Shown here: positions 10,778-21,198 of the stretch, one piece after another
Numbering within the stretch: the stretch's first letter is position 1
Layout: each line of letters starts with the position of its first letter
Source of the DNA: Papilionanthe hookeriana x Papilionanthe teres
Lineage: Eukaryota > Streptophyta > Magnoliopsida > Asparagales > Orchidaceae
Assembly: GCA_022702705.1 (NCBI GenBank)
Contig: CM040434.1
Location: forward strand, 61,343,334-61,407,333
Reading direction: 5' to 3'
Length of the DNA stretch: 64,000 nucleotides
Notes under the pieces: generated by a model
Seen by the model: only the letters and a program-made list of their open reading frames with translations
Told to the model about the DNA's origin: nothing
Database searches by the model: none
Position numbers and translations under genes: made by a program

Positions 10778-12157
10778 CTAGAACTCGGGCTTCTTCAGCA
10801 GATTCTTAAACATCATTGCTACAGCATCATCTTTAAAAGAGTAGTTTCTGCGTAGTCTTTCTGATATTGTAGGAACTGGTCTCCCGTCTGTTATGTACGG
10901 TCTCTGCTGCTGCTGACCGGGCTGATTATTCTGCGGTGGACGAGGCTGTTCGTACTGCTGAGGCTGACTATACTGCTGAGGCGACTGCTCGGTCTGAATC
11001 ACCATTAGTTGCTTTCCTTTATCGATCGTGGCCACTAAGTCAGATCTCTTCTCATAAGCCTTTGCTGGTTTTGTTTTCTCTGTCTTTTCTGCAGGCTCCA
11101 TGTGCTTGATTTCTTCCTCTAAGTTGCTGGCCTTGCTGAGCAGTTTCTTGAAGGACTTCATCGTGAGATCCTTAAGCATGAAAGCTAGCAGACCGTGAAT
11201 ACTCTTGAGTAGTATATCGATCGGTTGCTGTTCTTGAAGCTGAGGTTCGCATTTCATGCTTAAGTTTCTCCACCTCAAGATGTAGTCAACCAAAGTCTCG
11301 TCAGGCTTCTGATGTTCTACCACGAGATCTCCTATGGTGACAAGCTGCTGAGCACTGGTGAATCTCTTCACAAACATGCTTTCCATTTCTGCAAAAGTCT
11401 TTACTGATCCATTAGGAATTTCAGCATACCAATTGAAAGCTATTCCCGACAGGCTGCTGACAAAGTATCGAAACAATAGCGCTTCACTTCCTCCTATATT
11501 GCAATAGCTGGCTCTGAAGTGCACTATATGCTGCCGAGGGTTTCCTGTTCCGTCGAATGTTTTGAAGGTCGGGGGCACGAAGCCTTTGGGGTAAGTTACA
11601 ACATCAAATTCCTCCAGGTAGGGTCTACCCTTTGAAACTGATGCTCTGCCTTTGGACTGGGCCAAGGCCTCCGAAACTTACTGTTTGACGATTTGCTTAA
11701 GATCCTTTTCTTGTAGACTCGAGGTTGAATCCTTCTTTGGAAGCTCATTCTCATTGGCAGAGGCGACCTCTCTTCTTTCATCGACGATGTGTATTATCTC
11801 AGGCTGATTGATTTCTGGAGATGCTGCCGGACGTGACTGAGACTGTCCATGCAATGTGGCCATGGTAGTTATAGCGGCAGTCATCTCCTCCATTCTCTTT
11901 TCCAATCGGCTGATCATTTCGTCTCTAGTGGATACGGCTCTTTGAAGCTCTTCTATTGCGTCCTCCTCACGAGGAGCTTCATGCACGGACGCTGTGACCC
12001 TGGTATCGACCATGTTGATTTCCATGAATTCATCATCCAAGTAATCTGACAGGTGGAGATCCTCGTTATCGACCTCCAATCCTTGCTCCCTAGTTAACTC
12101 TGAAATCTCTTCAAGAAGTTTCTGAATTCTATCCTCCATCAACCCTTCTTCTGCCAC
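10778..12157 (-). pseudogene. E1 gag (capsid domain)
   Basis: Structural protein that packages element RNA in the virus-like particle. N-terminal part 12157-11679: a coiled-coil-like region (IEELQRAVSTRDEMISRLEK) after INMVDTR. Capsid part 11665-10778: YPKGFVPPTFKTFDGTGNPR, FNWYAEIPNGSVKTFAEMES and VDYILRWRNLSMKCEP, typical of the retrotransposon gag domain, then a Gln/Pro-rich tail and SERLRRNYSFKDDAV. A single TAA at ~11677 (KQ-stop-VSEALAQSKG) separates the two parts; the equivalent position in E2 is sense (QQVREALAQSKSG). Apart from this stop the frame is open for about 460 codons. Confidence 0.9.
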
Positions 12158-12244
12158 TGACTTTGAAGCAACAGGAGTGGTGATGACAGGAGTGGTGATG
12201 ACAGGAGTGCCAGACTTATAATCCGTTTGATGATTTGTAGACTT

Positions 12245-13349
12245 CTAGAAGTGGACAGGTGCAGTGAATTTCGGTAACCACACTCTCCTCTCAAGAATTG
12301 ATGCCTCGAGATGGAATGTCTCAGCGGGGACATCAGGACCAAGAGAGGAAGTGTGCTCCCTAGAGTGCAGACCATGTACAGAGGAAAGTAATCCTCTCTT
12401 CCTCCTCGGGAGTTCCTTGGGTGGCATTCTTGGACCTAGCCGAGACTTGACTGATCTTCGTATTGCGGGCGTCAAATAGGTGGTAGTTGTCTCAACACTC
12501 TTTCCCAAATGGTGCTTGACAGAAACCCTGCTAGGCTTTTCCATTTTCAAAATTTGCTCTTTCACTTCTTGGGATATTGCACGTCCCATCCTTTAAGAAG
12601 CTTGGAGACAGAACATCCTTCTAATTCGGCCAATCTCCGTAGAAGAGTATGAGCTCGAGTGATGGGTGTGGGCTTCTTTCCCTCCTCATCACGACTGTAC
12701 GGTGTTGGAAGCGCAGCGAAAATCCTATGGAGACTTTCATTTCTAGTAGTACCAGCTAACTCGTGGAACCTACTACCTCGAAGGAGAGGAGAGTTGTTCG
12801 GTAAACCGAGTTCCTCCTGCTGAGGAATCTCATCAATCACTGGCATACTTGCAGCTTGTGCCCTGATGGCCTTGCGAAGCTTCCGGTTGCGATTCCTCCT
12901 TTGGGATTTGATCAACGGGGAACCCTGGAACTAGAACCAATCTTAAAGACAGATGGCAGAGCAAGTAAGGCTTTGTCAGAATCCTCCTCGTGTAGAATTT
13001 TCTTCCTTTTAGCAAACGGGGAAGAAGGTGCTATAACGGTGAAGTAGGAAGCAGTAGAGGGGATGACTCTCCTTGTCACGGAACCAACTGGTTTGACAGG
13101 GACAGCAGTCATCTTCACCTTCTTAGTAGAAGGGAAGTCTTCATGGTAGTTCAGATCAAACTCGGCAGATGGTTCTTGTACTTCGGGGGCGGCAACTTTC
13201 AGGACCACGAACGGCGTTTTTCCAAGCATGACTTCAAACTCACTGAAGCCCACTCCAAACTGATTCAACAGTGCTGCGAGACGAGCCTCACGGGAAGAGG
13301 GCAGGTCGCAAGAGAAACTCAGCGAAGGGCTTGACATTTTGACTGTCAA
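12245..13349 (-). pseudogene. E1 ORF1: extra ORF upstream of gag, unknown function
   Basis: Coding-like region before gag, now in three overlapping frames (13349-12912, 12915-12562, 12589-12245). It starts at MTVKMSSPSLSFSCDLPSS. Real coding is supported by shared landmarks in E2: VFKIGSSSRVP against FLKSGPASRIP, and SRFHELAG...AALPTPYS...ITRAHTLLRRLAE against SRFHPLSA...AALPQHAYY...ITPFARLQTLTEKLA. The central part is very basic (RRNRNRKLRKAIR). An extra ORF at this place is described for Ogre and some other Tat elements. I recognise no domain and assign no function. Confidence 0.7.
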
Positions 13350-13928
13350 AAGAAATGTTCCAAAATTTAGGAAGGGCCAAAGACCTTGTCATCATAGTAT
13401 GAACACTATGAAAAAGATCATTCTGTGAACTGGGTAAAATTTTTGATTTCATTTAATATATTATTATTTTCTCTTATCATATTTTGTTCTTCTTTTTATT
13501 TTATTTTCTTTTAGATTTTCATGTGTTTGTTTTAAATGATATTTATAATTTTAAAGGTGGATTAACTTGCCGAAGGCAAAAAATTAAATCCAAGAGGAAG
13601 AAGAAAAAGGTGAAGCAAAGGACTATGCTAAGGATCCCTTTTCACAACGCACATTGCCCAATTGGAATCAATCCACCAACACACCTATTGGGGATCCGAA
13701 CCTACAAGATCAAAAGAAAAAAAAATCCTAAGGATCCCCGAACCTCTCTGTTTAGGAGTGGCTAAACAGATGGTCTTGAAATCCAGGAGAGTTAATCATA
13801 CTTTCCCAAGAAAGAAATGGGTAAAGTATGTCAACAGAAGAATCGTAATTTGGCTCATGAGAAACATGAGTACATTACTGATATATGAATAGAGTATTTC
13901 CTGATTTTTATGAAGAGAGAAACTCTAT
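13350..13928 (-). other. E1 5' untranslated leader
   Basis: Non-coding leader between PBS and ORF1. It contains at 13680-13697 the segment CACACCTATTGGGGATCC (plus strand), which is complementary in the element RNA to the 18-mer at 3619-3636. It also contains a CCTCTCTGTTTAGGAGTGG stretch (~13741-13760), shared almost unchanged with E2 (~62448-62466), suggesting a conserved leader. Plus-strand reading frames here are low-complexity Lys-rich artefacts. Confidence 0.65.
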
Positions 13929-13945
13929 CCCCAGCGGAGTCGCCA
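13929..13945 (-). other. E1 primer binding site
   Basis: Minus-strand sequence TGGCGACTCCGCTGGGG lies 5 bases inside the LTR edge at 13951. This motif, and its E2 variant TGGCGAATCCGCTGGGG, sits where the tRNA primer for minus-strand cDNA synthesis binds. Related motifs in Ogre-type elements are reported to match tRNA-Arg; I could not check the tRNA. Confidence 0.8.
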
Positions 13946-15104
13946 GAAGCTGTCGGCGTATAAAAAGTTTTGAATATATGTTTTTTAGTTGGGGTTGACC
14001 ATTAGAAGCTGTTAATCGCAGGAATCGAAGTCCCATCGCCCGCTTCAGAAGGACAATTTTAATTTAATTATAATTTAGTTTAGAAAAATATGGAGTCAAA
14101 CTGATCTCATAATTTTCAAAGTTTGAATGAAAGAGCACTATACCTCGAGCTTTGTATATATCCCGAAGGATGAACACAAAACTCGAGGATGAGGCTCAAT
14201 CAAATGAACTCAGGAAAAGTATGACATCCTTTTGGTCTACGAAATCTGTATGTTTGTCGACAATTTCCCTCATTTAATATAAGAGGATTAAATGGGGTTT
14301 ATATTAATCTGGGGTCTTTTAGGTTTCCTATAAGGGCAAGCCCCTATAGTTAATTACATCTTAGACAACCGAAGTCACCTAATAAAACTCTTGATAAAGA
14401 TCAGAAAATAATTATATTCATGACTTCCAAAGGTAAGGATTTCATTCAATGAAATGTGATTATCGGAATTCAATAGGTGAATGGTTCAAATTTCAGAACA
14501 TTTCATTTTATCAGAGTCCAAAGGAAAAGAAGACTAGGGGAAGAACACAGATTCGAGAAGAATCCCGGTGTTTTCCCAAGCTATCCTATTGTTTGGCTCA
14601 GTTTAGGAAAAGATTTAATTTATATTTCATCCTGCCAATTTTATTATTTAGGGCTTACATTCATTTGATGTCGATCATATGAATAGCCTGGAAGATGTGA
14701 GGGTTTATGTCATATCGTGATGACAACCTCAGAAACCTAGACGAGTTAGGGCTTATAATGCACCGGGTGCAAACGCCTAACAGATGAGATGAGGGTTTAC
14801 TTTGCACTGGGCAAATACCTCGAAGTCCTATAGCTAGTTGCTTATTTTTAAGAATGGTTTAGCTGAAGTAGACTCAGGTTTTGCTGAAGAAGATGGCCAT
14901 GCTGCCCACTATGCTCCAAGCTCCTTTGTCGCTGAGGTTCAGTTTTAGAAGGTGAAAATCAGGAGGTGAGAGAAGTATTTTTGTTTAGAAAAGTCTTAGA
15001 ATCCAAGTGTTTTAGTGTTTTAATTAAAACAAATCTTAAAGTTGATTAAACAGGACCGATTAAGATCGCACGGTTCCGTCATCCCGACACCGTTATTTTC
15101 ATCA

Positions 15105-15168
15105 GATTCACTTAGTCCAGATGAATTTGCTAAACTCAACTGAATGAGTTCCACACTTTCATTTAGAC
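15105..15168 (-). promoter_or_regulatory. 64-bp LTR block identical between E1 and E2
   Basis: The block from GATTCACTTAGTCCAG to TTTCATTTAGAC is identical at 43367-43430 in the left LTR of E2, although the surrounding LTR sequence differs by about 10-20%. The right LTR of E2 (~63779-63842) has five differences. The wider interval 14900-15245 is also well conserved. Such conservation between distinct family members suggests a cis-acting element such as promoter, packaging or RNA-processing signals. The role is inferred. Confidence 0.5.
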
Positions 15169-16668
15169 CGTGGGAAATCCCGTTAGTAACACATGGGTTA
15201 CATCATCCGAGGTATTCCCGATCATCCAACGAGATGTTTTAATTTAGTTGTAGTTGTAGTTTTTTTTTTTGTTTGTGATTAAATTTTGAGTTGTTTTATC
15301 TTTTGAATGTTATGGCGGTAAATTTTATCTTGTGTTGATTTTAATCTAGTTTTGGGTTTTAGTTTTGTGACTATCCTAAAGGTTTCAGTTTTCATGCAGG
15401 GTGACATTGTTGTTTAACATGCAAGAGAAGTAAAGTACAGTACATGTAAGTAAATTGCATTAAAATAAAAATGTACCTGGTGGGTTTTCAAGTTCGACCA
15501 CTTGAAACTTTAGTATTGCATTGCACGTATGTGTTTATAATTTTACAGAAATTAAAGCATGCCAGAAAACAAGAAGAAGTAGGACTAACAAGCAGTAACT
15601 ACTCAATCCTATGATGTCTATGTTTAGATCCTGGTTGTCTACCAAGTCTTATGATGTCTATGTTAAGATCCTGGTTATCTACCAAGTCCTATGATGTCTA
15701 TGCATATTTCTATGTTGTGTTTCAATGAACTTTGTTAATTTAATTGAGGAGGGTTTCGTTAAGCAGATATAATAAGTTTAATAGATCTCTAAGGTATCGA
15801 AAAGGTCAGGAGAAGGATGCAGGTCCATGCTTCCCTCTTTTAGATTTATTATGTTGCTTAACAACTCATCCTACCTATACCCTTATTCTTAATGAGCACT
15901 GGTGTTCGGGGTAGGTTGGGGCATATGGGTTTAGGTGTGGTTTGGATTTGGATTGGTGGCAATTGATAGTTTGATTTGGACTTATGGGAGTACTGTGAAG
16001 AATTTGTGATTTTATTTGTGGAAGATTTGCTTGAGTTTGTGTTTGGATTTGGTTTTAGTTTTGGTTTGGGTTTGGTTTTGGTTTATGTTTAAATTTGGTT
16101 TGTGTTTGGATTTAGTTTGTGTTAGGTTTTGAAACTAGGGATTTTGAGTTTAGAATGTGAATTGGGAAGGTTATGTGGACATCAGGTAAAATTTGGGTTA
16201 TTCCATGCATTCACTAATTATAAGGGTATTCTTATTATGTTTTTTTACACCAAGTTGTGATTTCCTAGGGGTCTTTATAAAGGGAAAAATAAACCATGCC
16301 TCAGGAGGCCTATCCTAGGTTTGATTGTTATCGTGTTGGTATTGTATTGTGGTCGGGATTGTTGTTGTATGTTTTTTTGTTGCATTATGTTATGTATGTG
16401 TTGTTATTATATTATGTATGTTATTGTTTTGTTTTGTTTTTGTCTTGTGTTATTATTATTTATTCATGTGTTATGTTATTATTATATATTATTTTATTGT
16501 TGTATTAATATCATTGCATATGTTATTTATTTTTTTATTTATAATTGTTATCCTTATTAATGTTATTTATTCATTTATTTTACTTTAATTTTATAATTAC
16601 TTAATATTCATTTATTTGAATTATTATTTTTTTGGTTTTCATTTAATTATTATTATTTTATTTAATTT

Positions 16669-17163
16669 AATTAATTTAATTTAGTATAAATTATTATTTA
16701 TTTACATTATTGCTTAATTTAATTTAGTTTAATTTAATTTATTTAACTTATTTTATTTAATTTAATTTATTATTTATTTACATTATTATTTAATTTTAAT
16801 TTAGCTTGATTTAATTAATTTAATTTAATTTAATTTATTATTTATTTAAATTATTATTTAATTAATTTAATTTAATTTCTGATTTTAATTAATTTAATTT
16901 AGATTACTATTTATTTACATTATTATTTAATTTAATTTTAATTTAATTTAATTTATTTTATTTAATTTAATTAAATTAAATTTATAATTTAATATTTAAT
17001 TTAATTTAATTTAATATTTGTTTATATAATTGTTTTGTGTTTATTTAATTAATTATTATTAAATTTAATTTAATTATTATTTATATTTTTGGTTTTATTT
17101 AGTTTTAACTATTTAATTTTAATTTAATTTATTATTCATTTTTATTATTTAAATTATTTTCAA
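16669..17163. repeat. AT-rich simple sequence in E1 right LTR
   Basis: Counterpart of positions 1-~480: continuous TTTAATTTAA-type words. Small indels against the left copy show slippage since insertion. No gene. Confidence 0.85.
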
Positions 17164-17164
17164 T

Positions 17165-17177
17165 TTATGTATGTATG

Positions 17178-17233
<56 letters not shown>
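17165..17233. repeat. (TG)n microsatellite in E1 right LTR
   Basis: ATGTATGTATATATAT followed by about 20 TG units. The matching place in the left LTR (~484-502) has only a short TA run, so the TG tract expanded after the two LTRs separated. Confidence 0.9.
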
Positions 17234-17239
<6 letters not shown>

Positions 17240-18208
17240 ATTTTATTATCCTTATATTCTTATCATTTAATATATATAAACTATAAGTTATTTTTATTTT
17301 TAATTTATTATTGTTATTAATTATATGTATATTTAAGTTTATTATTTATATCATTTATTTATCATTTATATTATTATTTATTTAATTATAAAGCTTTTAA
17401 ACTTTCTCTCTCCTCAATTATTCTTTTATTTATTTTGAAGTTATTATTGTTTTTATTAAGTTATAATCTATTAAATTTATTATTTACACATATATTTACA
17501 TTTACATTATTTTAAAGAGGCATGATATTTTTATTTGCTTATTTTTATTATTTATCTTGAATTTACAACTATTTTCAATTACTATTATTATTATTATTAT
17601 TTTATATTTTCGGTTTTCATTATTTTTATTATTTATAAATTATTATTAATTTACATGTATATATTATGATTCATTTATTTAGTACAGTTATACTTTATGT
17701 TTAATGTTTTTACGTATTTAAAATTTAGTATAGTTATTTTATTTAGTGAAGTTATTTTTTTTTTAAATTTAGTATGGTTGAATTTTATTTACATTTAGTA
17801 TTGTTATTTTATTTAAAATTTAGTAAAGTTATTATTTAATTCATTTAGATTTACAATTATTATATCACTTATGTTTTTACATTTGTTATTTATTATTTTA
17901 TTTACAATGTTATATGTTATTTTAAATTTTCCTTTCATTTTCTTTTGTTTTATTATTATTTTCTTTATGTTGTTTTATTTATTTTTTAAAATTTAAAATT
18001 CACTTTTCAAGTTAGTAAAAATTAGGTGGTAGATTTATAAATATTTAAACTAATTAAATAATTAGATAATTTGCATGAAAAAGAAATCCTAGGGCTAAAC
18101 ATGGAAAGATTTAAAAACTAAATAGCTAAATAACTTTGCATTAAAAAGGAATTCCTAAGCGTAAGCATGGAATCATTTAAATAGCATGAAGATTTGTGAA
18201 AAGAAAAT

Positions 18209-19175
18209 TATAATGGACTTATTGGATCACTTAGATCTATTATTGATGCTGCTGCTGGTGGTTCTTTAATAGCTAAAACATTTGAAGAAGCTTACACCTT
18301 AATTGAAGAAATGACTAATAATAATTTTCAATGGCTTTCTGAAAGGGTTAATTCTAAAAGAATGGCCAGTATTCAAGATAATGAAGCCTTTTATATTTTA
18401 GCTTCATAAGTGGCTGCGATATCTAAGAAATTAGATAATTTTGCTATTAACATATCGCATGTAAGTAATGATAATTCTGCAAATTTTGATGATTCTCAAA
18501 CAATAGAAACTTTGCAAGCTATTGCTAGTAAAACTAATAACCCTTACTCTAAATATTATAATCCTAGTTGGAAAAATCATCCTAATTTTAATTGGAGTAA
18601 TGGACATCAACAATGGAGTAATAATCAAGTTAATCCAAATTAGAACAATCAAGGAAATTCAAACTATAGACAAACTTACCCTCCTGGTTATAACAATATG
18701 CAAAAAAAGTTGTCTGTAGAAGAATTGATCTTGCAACTAACAATCGGCTACAAAGTCAAAACACAACTACTCGTAATATTGAGAATCAGATGGGTCAAAT
18801 CGCTAATTTCATTAATTATAGACCTCAAGGAACACTGCCTAGCAATGTCGAAATTAATCCTAAAGAATCTGGAAAAGAACATGAACAAGCAAAAGTTGTA
18901 AAACTCAGAAGTGGAAAGGAATTAAAAGAGAAAACACAGAATAAGATTGAAAAACCTAAAGATGCTCTTTCTCTAAGTAAAGATCAGACTGTAGTACCTA
19001 TTGAAGTGGAAGTTGAAAGACCACCACCACCTTTTCCTCAAAGACTAAAACAGCAGAAGCTTGACCATCAATTTTCTAAGTTCTTTGAAATTTTTAGGAA
19101 ACTTACCATCAACATTTCTTTTGCTGAAGCTTTAGAGCAAATGTCAAGCTATGCAAAATTTATGAAAGATATTTA
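18209..19175 (+). pseudogene. Fragment A: Athila gag, 5'-truncated
   Basis: Begins inside gag. Visible: FEEAYTLIEEMTNNNFQW-like sequence (18280-18335), NPSWKNHPNFNWSN (18560-18605), MGQIANFINYRPQGTLPSN (18790-18846), a KLRSGKELKEK segment, PPPPFPQRLKQQKLDHQFSK and KFMKDI ending at a stop at 19174. These are standard Athila gag/protease-linker landmarks and parallel element B (21920-22850). Frameshifts and TAG/TAA stops break it (for example TAA at ~18408 and TAG at ~18641). The left end is a junction with the E1 LTR, with no LTR of its own. Confidence 0.88.
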
Positions 19176-20363
19176 AGAAAGAAGATAAAATTTGATGCTT
19201 ATGAAATTGTTGCATTAAGTTAAGAATGTAGTGCAATAATTCAGAAGAAACTAGCTCAGAAATTTAAAGATACTAGAAGTTTCACTATACCATGTGCTAT
19301 TGGAGAAAAATTCTGTGGAAAAGCCTTGTGTGATTTAGGAGTTTATATTAATCTCATCCCATTTTCAATCTTTCAAATGTAAAATTTAGGAGAGATTTCT
19401 CCTACTACTATAACTCTTCAGTTAGCCGATCGATCTATCACTTATCCTAAAGGAGTTATAGAGGATGTTCTTGTTAAGGTAGATAAATTTATCTTCCCTG
19501 TGGATTTCATTGTTCTTGATATAGAAGAAGATAAAGAAATACCTATCATTTTAGGGAGACCTTTTATAGCTACCGGACGAGCTATGATTGATGTGCAAAA
19601 AAGAGAATTAACGATGAGAGTTAACGATCAAGAGATAACATTCAATGTTATAAAATCAATGAGGTATCCTGATAAAGAAAAAATGCTATTGGATGGATAT
19701 TTTTTATTATATAATTGAAAAGCATTATAAATAAAAATGTAAGGTCATTTCTGATGATAAAGATAATGAATCTATGTTATATAATGAGTCATTAAATGAA
19801 GAAATTGAAAAATTACATGAAGAAAATTTATCTGAAGAAACTCATTATATTCATGAAAACTAGGAAATTTTAGACACAACTAAAAATGATATATTTTTAC
19901 CCTCAATTGAAAAAGCCCCTGAACTGGAATTAAAAATGTTACCTGCACATTTAAAGCATGCATTTCTTGGAAATTCATCAACTTTAACTATAATTATATC
20001 TTCAGAATTAAGCAAAGATCAAGAAGAAAAATTAATTGGAGTTCTAAAGAATTATAAGAAAGCTTTTGGTTGGACTATTACAAATATAAAAGGAATAAGC
20101 CCTTCAATCTGTATGCATAGGATTTTAATGGAAGAAAATTGTAAACCCACTATTGAACCCCAAAGAAGATTAAACCCAATTATGAAAGAGGTTGTTAAGA
20201 AAGAGATTTTGAAATGGTTAGATGCTGGAATTATTTATCCTATTTCGGAATGCCAATGAGTAAATCATATTCATTGTGTTCCGAAGAAAGGAGGAGCAAC
20301 TGTCATTGTTAATGAAAAAATGAATTAATCCCAACAAGATAAGTTATTGGATGGAAAATTTGC
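19176..20363 (+). pseudogene. Fragment A: Athila protease and start of RT, 3'-truncated
   Basis: Protease region: ALCDLG followed by VYINLIPFSIF (19324-19376, the D-L-G-A motif altered), then LADRSITYPKGVIEDVLVKV and LGRPFIATGRAMIDVQK (19550-19600). RT N-terminus: KNYKKAFGWTI, SICMHRILMEE and RRLNPIMKEVVKKEI (20040-20210), ending after HCVPKKGG (~20285) and GKFALN. The sequence switches at ~20363 to the middle of an Athila LTR. Several in-frame stops. It parallels B 22850-23990 at high similarity, so A and B belong to the same family. Confidence 0.88.
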
Positions 20364-21043
20364 ATTGAATTGATATGTTTTTAGAGTGACAGACTAAATT
20401 CTTATGATTTGGTTTATAGAAAAGGAAAGGGTCACTAGTAGGGCCGACCATAGCCACCCTTGGACATCTAGTAGTGTGAGCCTAGATTAACCCATTCTAC
20501 TAACAATATATCCGGACCTGATCTATAGGCTAGCCAATGTTCTTTGCACCTGGATCAAAGGGTAAAGAATATGAATGCTTCTATTTGGCACAATACCATA
20601 AATTTATATTCTCCATGAATATTATCATTATCTTAAAAAATCTTGGATTAATTGAAAGGGAGAAAGTTGCTTTCTTATTGCTATTACATCAATTATTTTA
20701 TTCCTGCTTTATTATTGCATCTAGTAAATTAAAGATTATAAAAGAAATACTTTAAAATAAAAATATTTATAAATCTTTAACTCTCTCCTCATGGGATCGA
20801 TACTGGGGTCTTTATTTCAAAGCCCTATATTACTTGAAACGATACATATACTTGCGTAGAACCCCTAGTGTGTAAAGTATTTTCCATAAAATTATATTTA
20901 TATACACTAGTCACTATTATTATTTATAAGATATATTTTTGAAAGCATTAATTAGTACGTTGATATTCAGAGGACTTCGAGTCAAGTTTTGGCATCATTG
21001 TCAGGGAAGAAGATTTTAGTACGCATATATTTATATCGAGTCA
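20364..21043 (+). repeat. B 5' LTR, 3' part only
   Basis: Matches the last ~680 bp of the LTR at 31826-32506, from TTTTTAGAGTGACAGAC to a CGAGTCA end. It carries an internal PBS-like copy (TGGCATCATTGTCAGGGAAG, 20983-21006) some 60 bp before its end, as does the 3' LTR. A reading frame at 20537-20755 is not a gene. The first ~1.1 kb of the LTR is missing. Confidence 0.85.
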
Positions 21044-21049
21044 AGTTTT

Positions 21050-21068
21050 TGGCGCCGTTGCACTGGGA
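21050..21068 (+). other. B primer binding site
   Basis: TGGCGCCGTTGCACTGGGA lies 6 bases after the LTR end at 21043. It differs slightly from the usual Athila PBS form (TGGCGCCGTTGCCGGGGA). It marks the LTR end and the plus orientation of B. Confidence 0.85.
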
Positions 21069-21198
21069 GAGCAGAGTTAAACTTTTAGATTTTAAGTATT
21101 TTTATTTTATTCATTTTTCTTTATTAAAAAAAATCAAAAAAAACAAAAATATATATATAATAATAATATTTATTTTAATTCTTGCTAATTAACTTTTT

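Larger units (their letters stand above)
1..18208 (-). mobile_element. E1: Tat/Ogre-like Ty3/gypsy LTR retrotransposon, both LTRs incomplete
   Basis: Large LTR retrotransposon read on the minus strand. In RNA order: 5' LTR (from 18208 down to 13951), PBS (13945-13929), 5' UTR, ORF1, gag, protease, reverse transcriptase, RNase H, a second RNase H, integrase, a tandem-repeat 3' UTR and the 3' LTR. Direct repetition of 1-~1465 at ~16669-18208, about 16.7 kb apart, identifies the two LTRs. Dual RNase H, the extra ORF before gag, minisatellites after pol and multi-kilobase LTRs are known features of the plant Tat lineage, Ogre in particular. The left LTR runs off the window; the right LTR is truncated at its junction with an Athila fragment. 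All reading frames are broken. Lineage at family level is firm, the exact sublineage is inferred. Confidence 0.85.
13951..18208 (-). repeat. E1 5' LTR (right copy), truncated
   Basis: Begins TGTCGGCG (plus strand) next to the PBS. The part ~16669-18208 repeats window positions 1-~1465 with about 5% difference by eye plus indels. The part 13951-15310 resembles the E2 LTR edge (42217-43590 and 62655-64000). It ends abruptly at ~18208, where Athila gag sequence starts across a short overlap (TTATAATGG), so about a third of the LTR is lost. Transcription of the element would start in this LTR; no TATA box was assigned. Open frames in the T-rich tract at 16296-16588 are low-complexity and not credible genes. 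Confidence 0.85.

Noticed and set aside
16296..16588. Three overlapping frames rich in Leu, Val, Tyr and Cys that look like membrane proteins
   Set aside because: They come from a TG/TA-rich low-complexity tract in the LTR; hydrophobic residues follow from T-rich codons.
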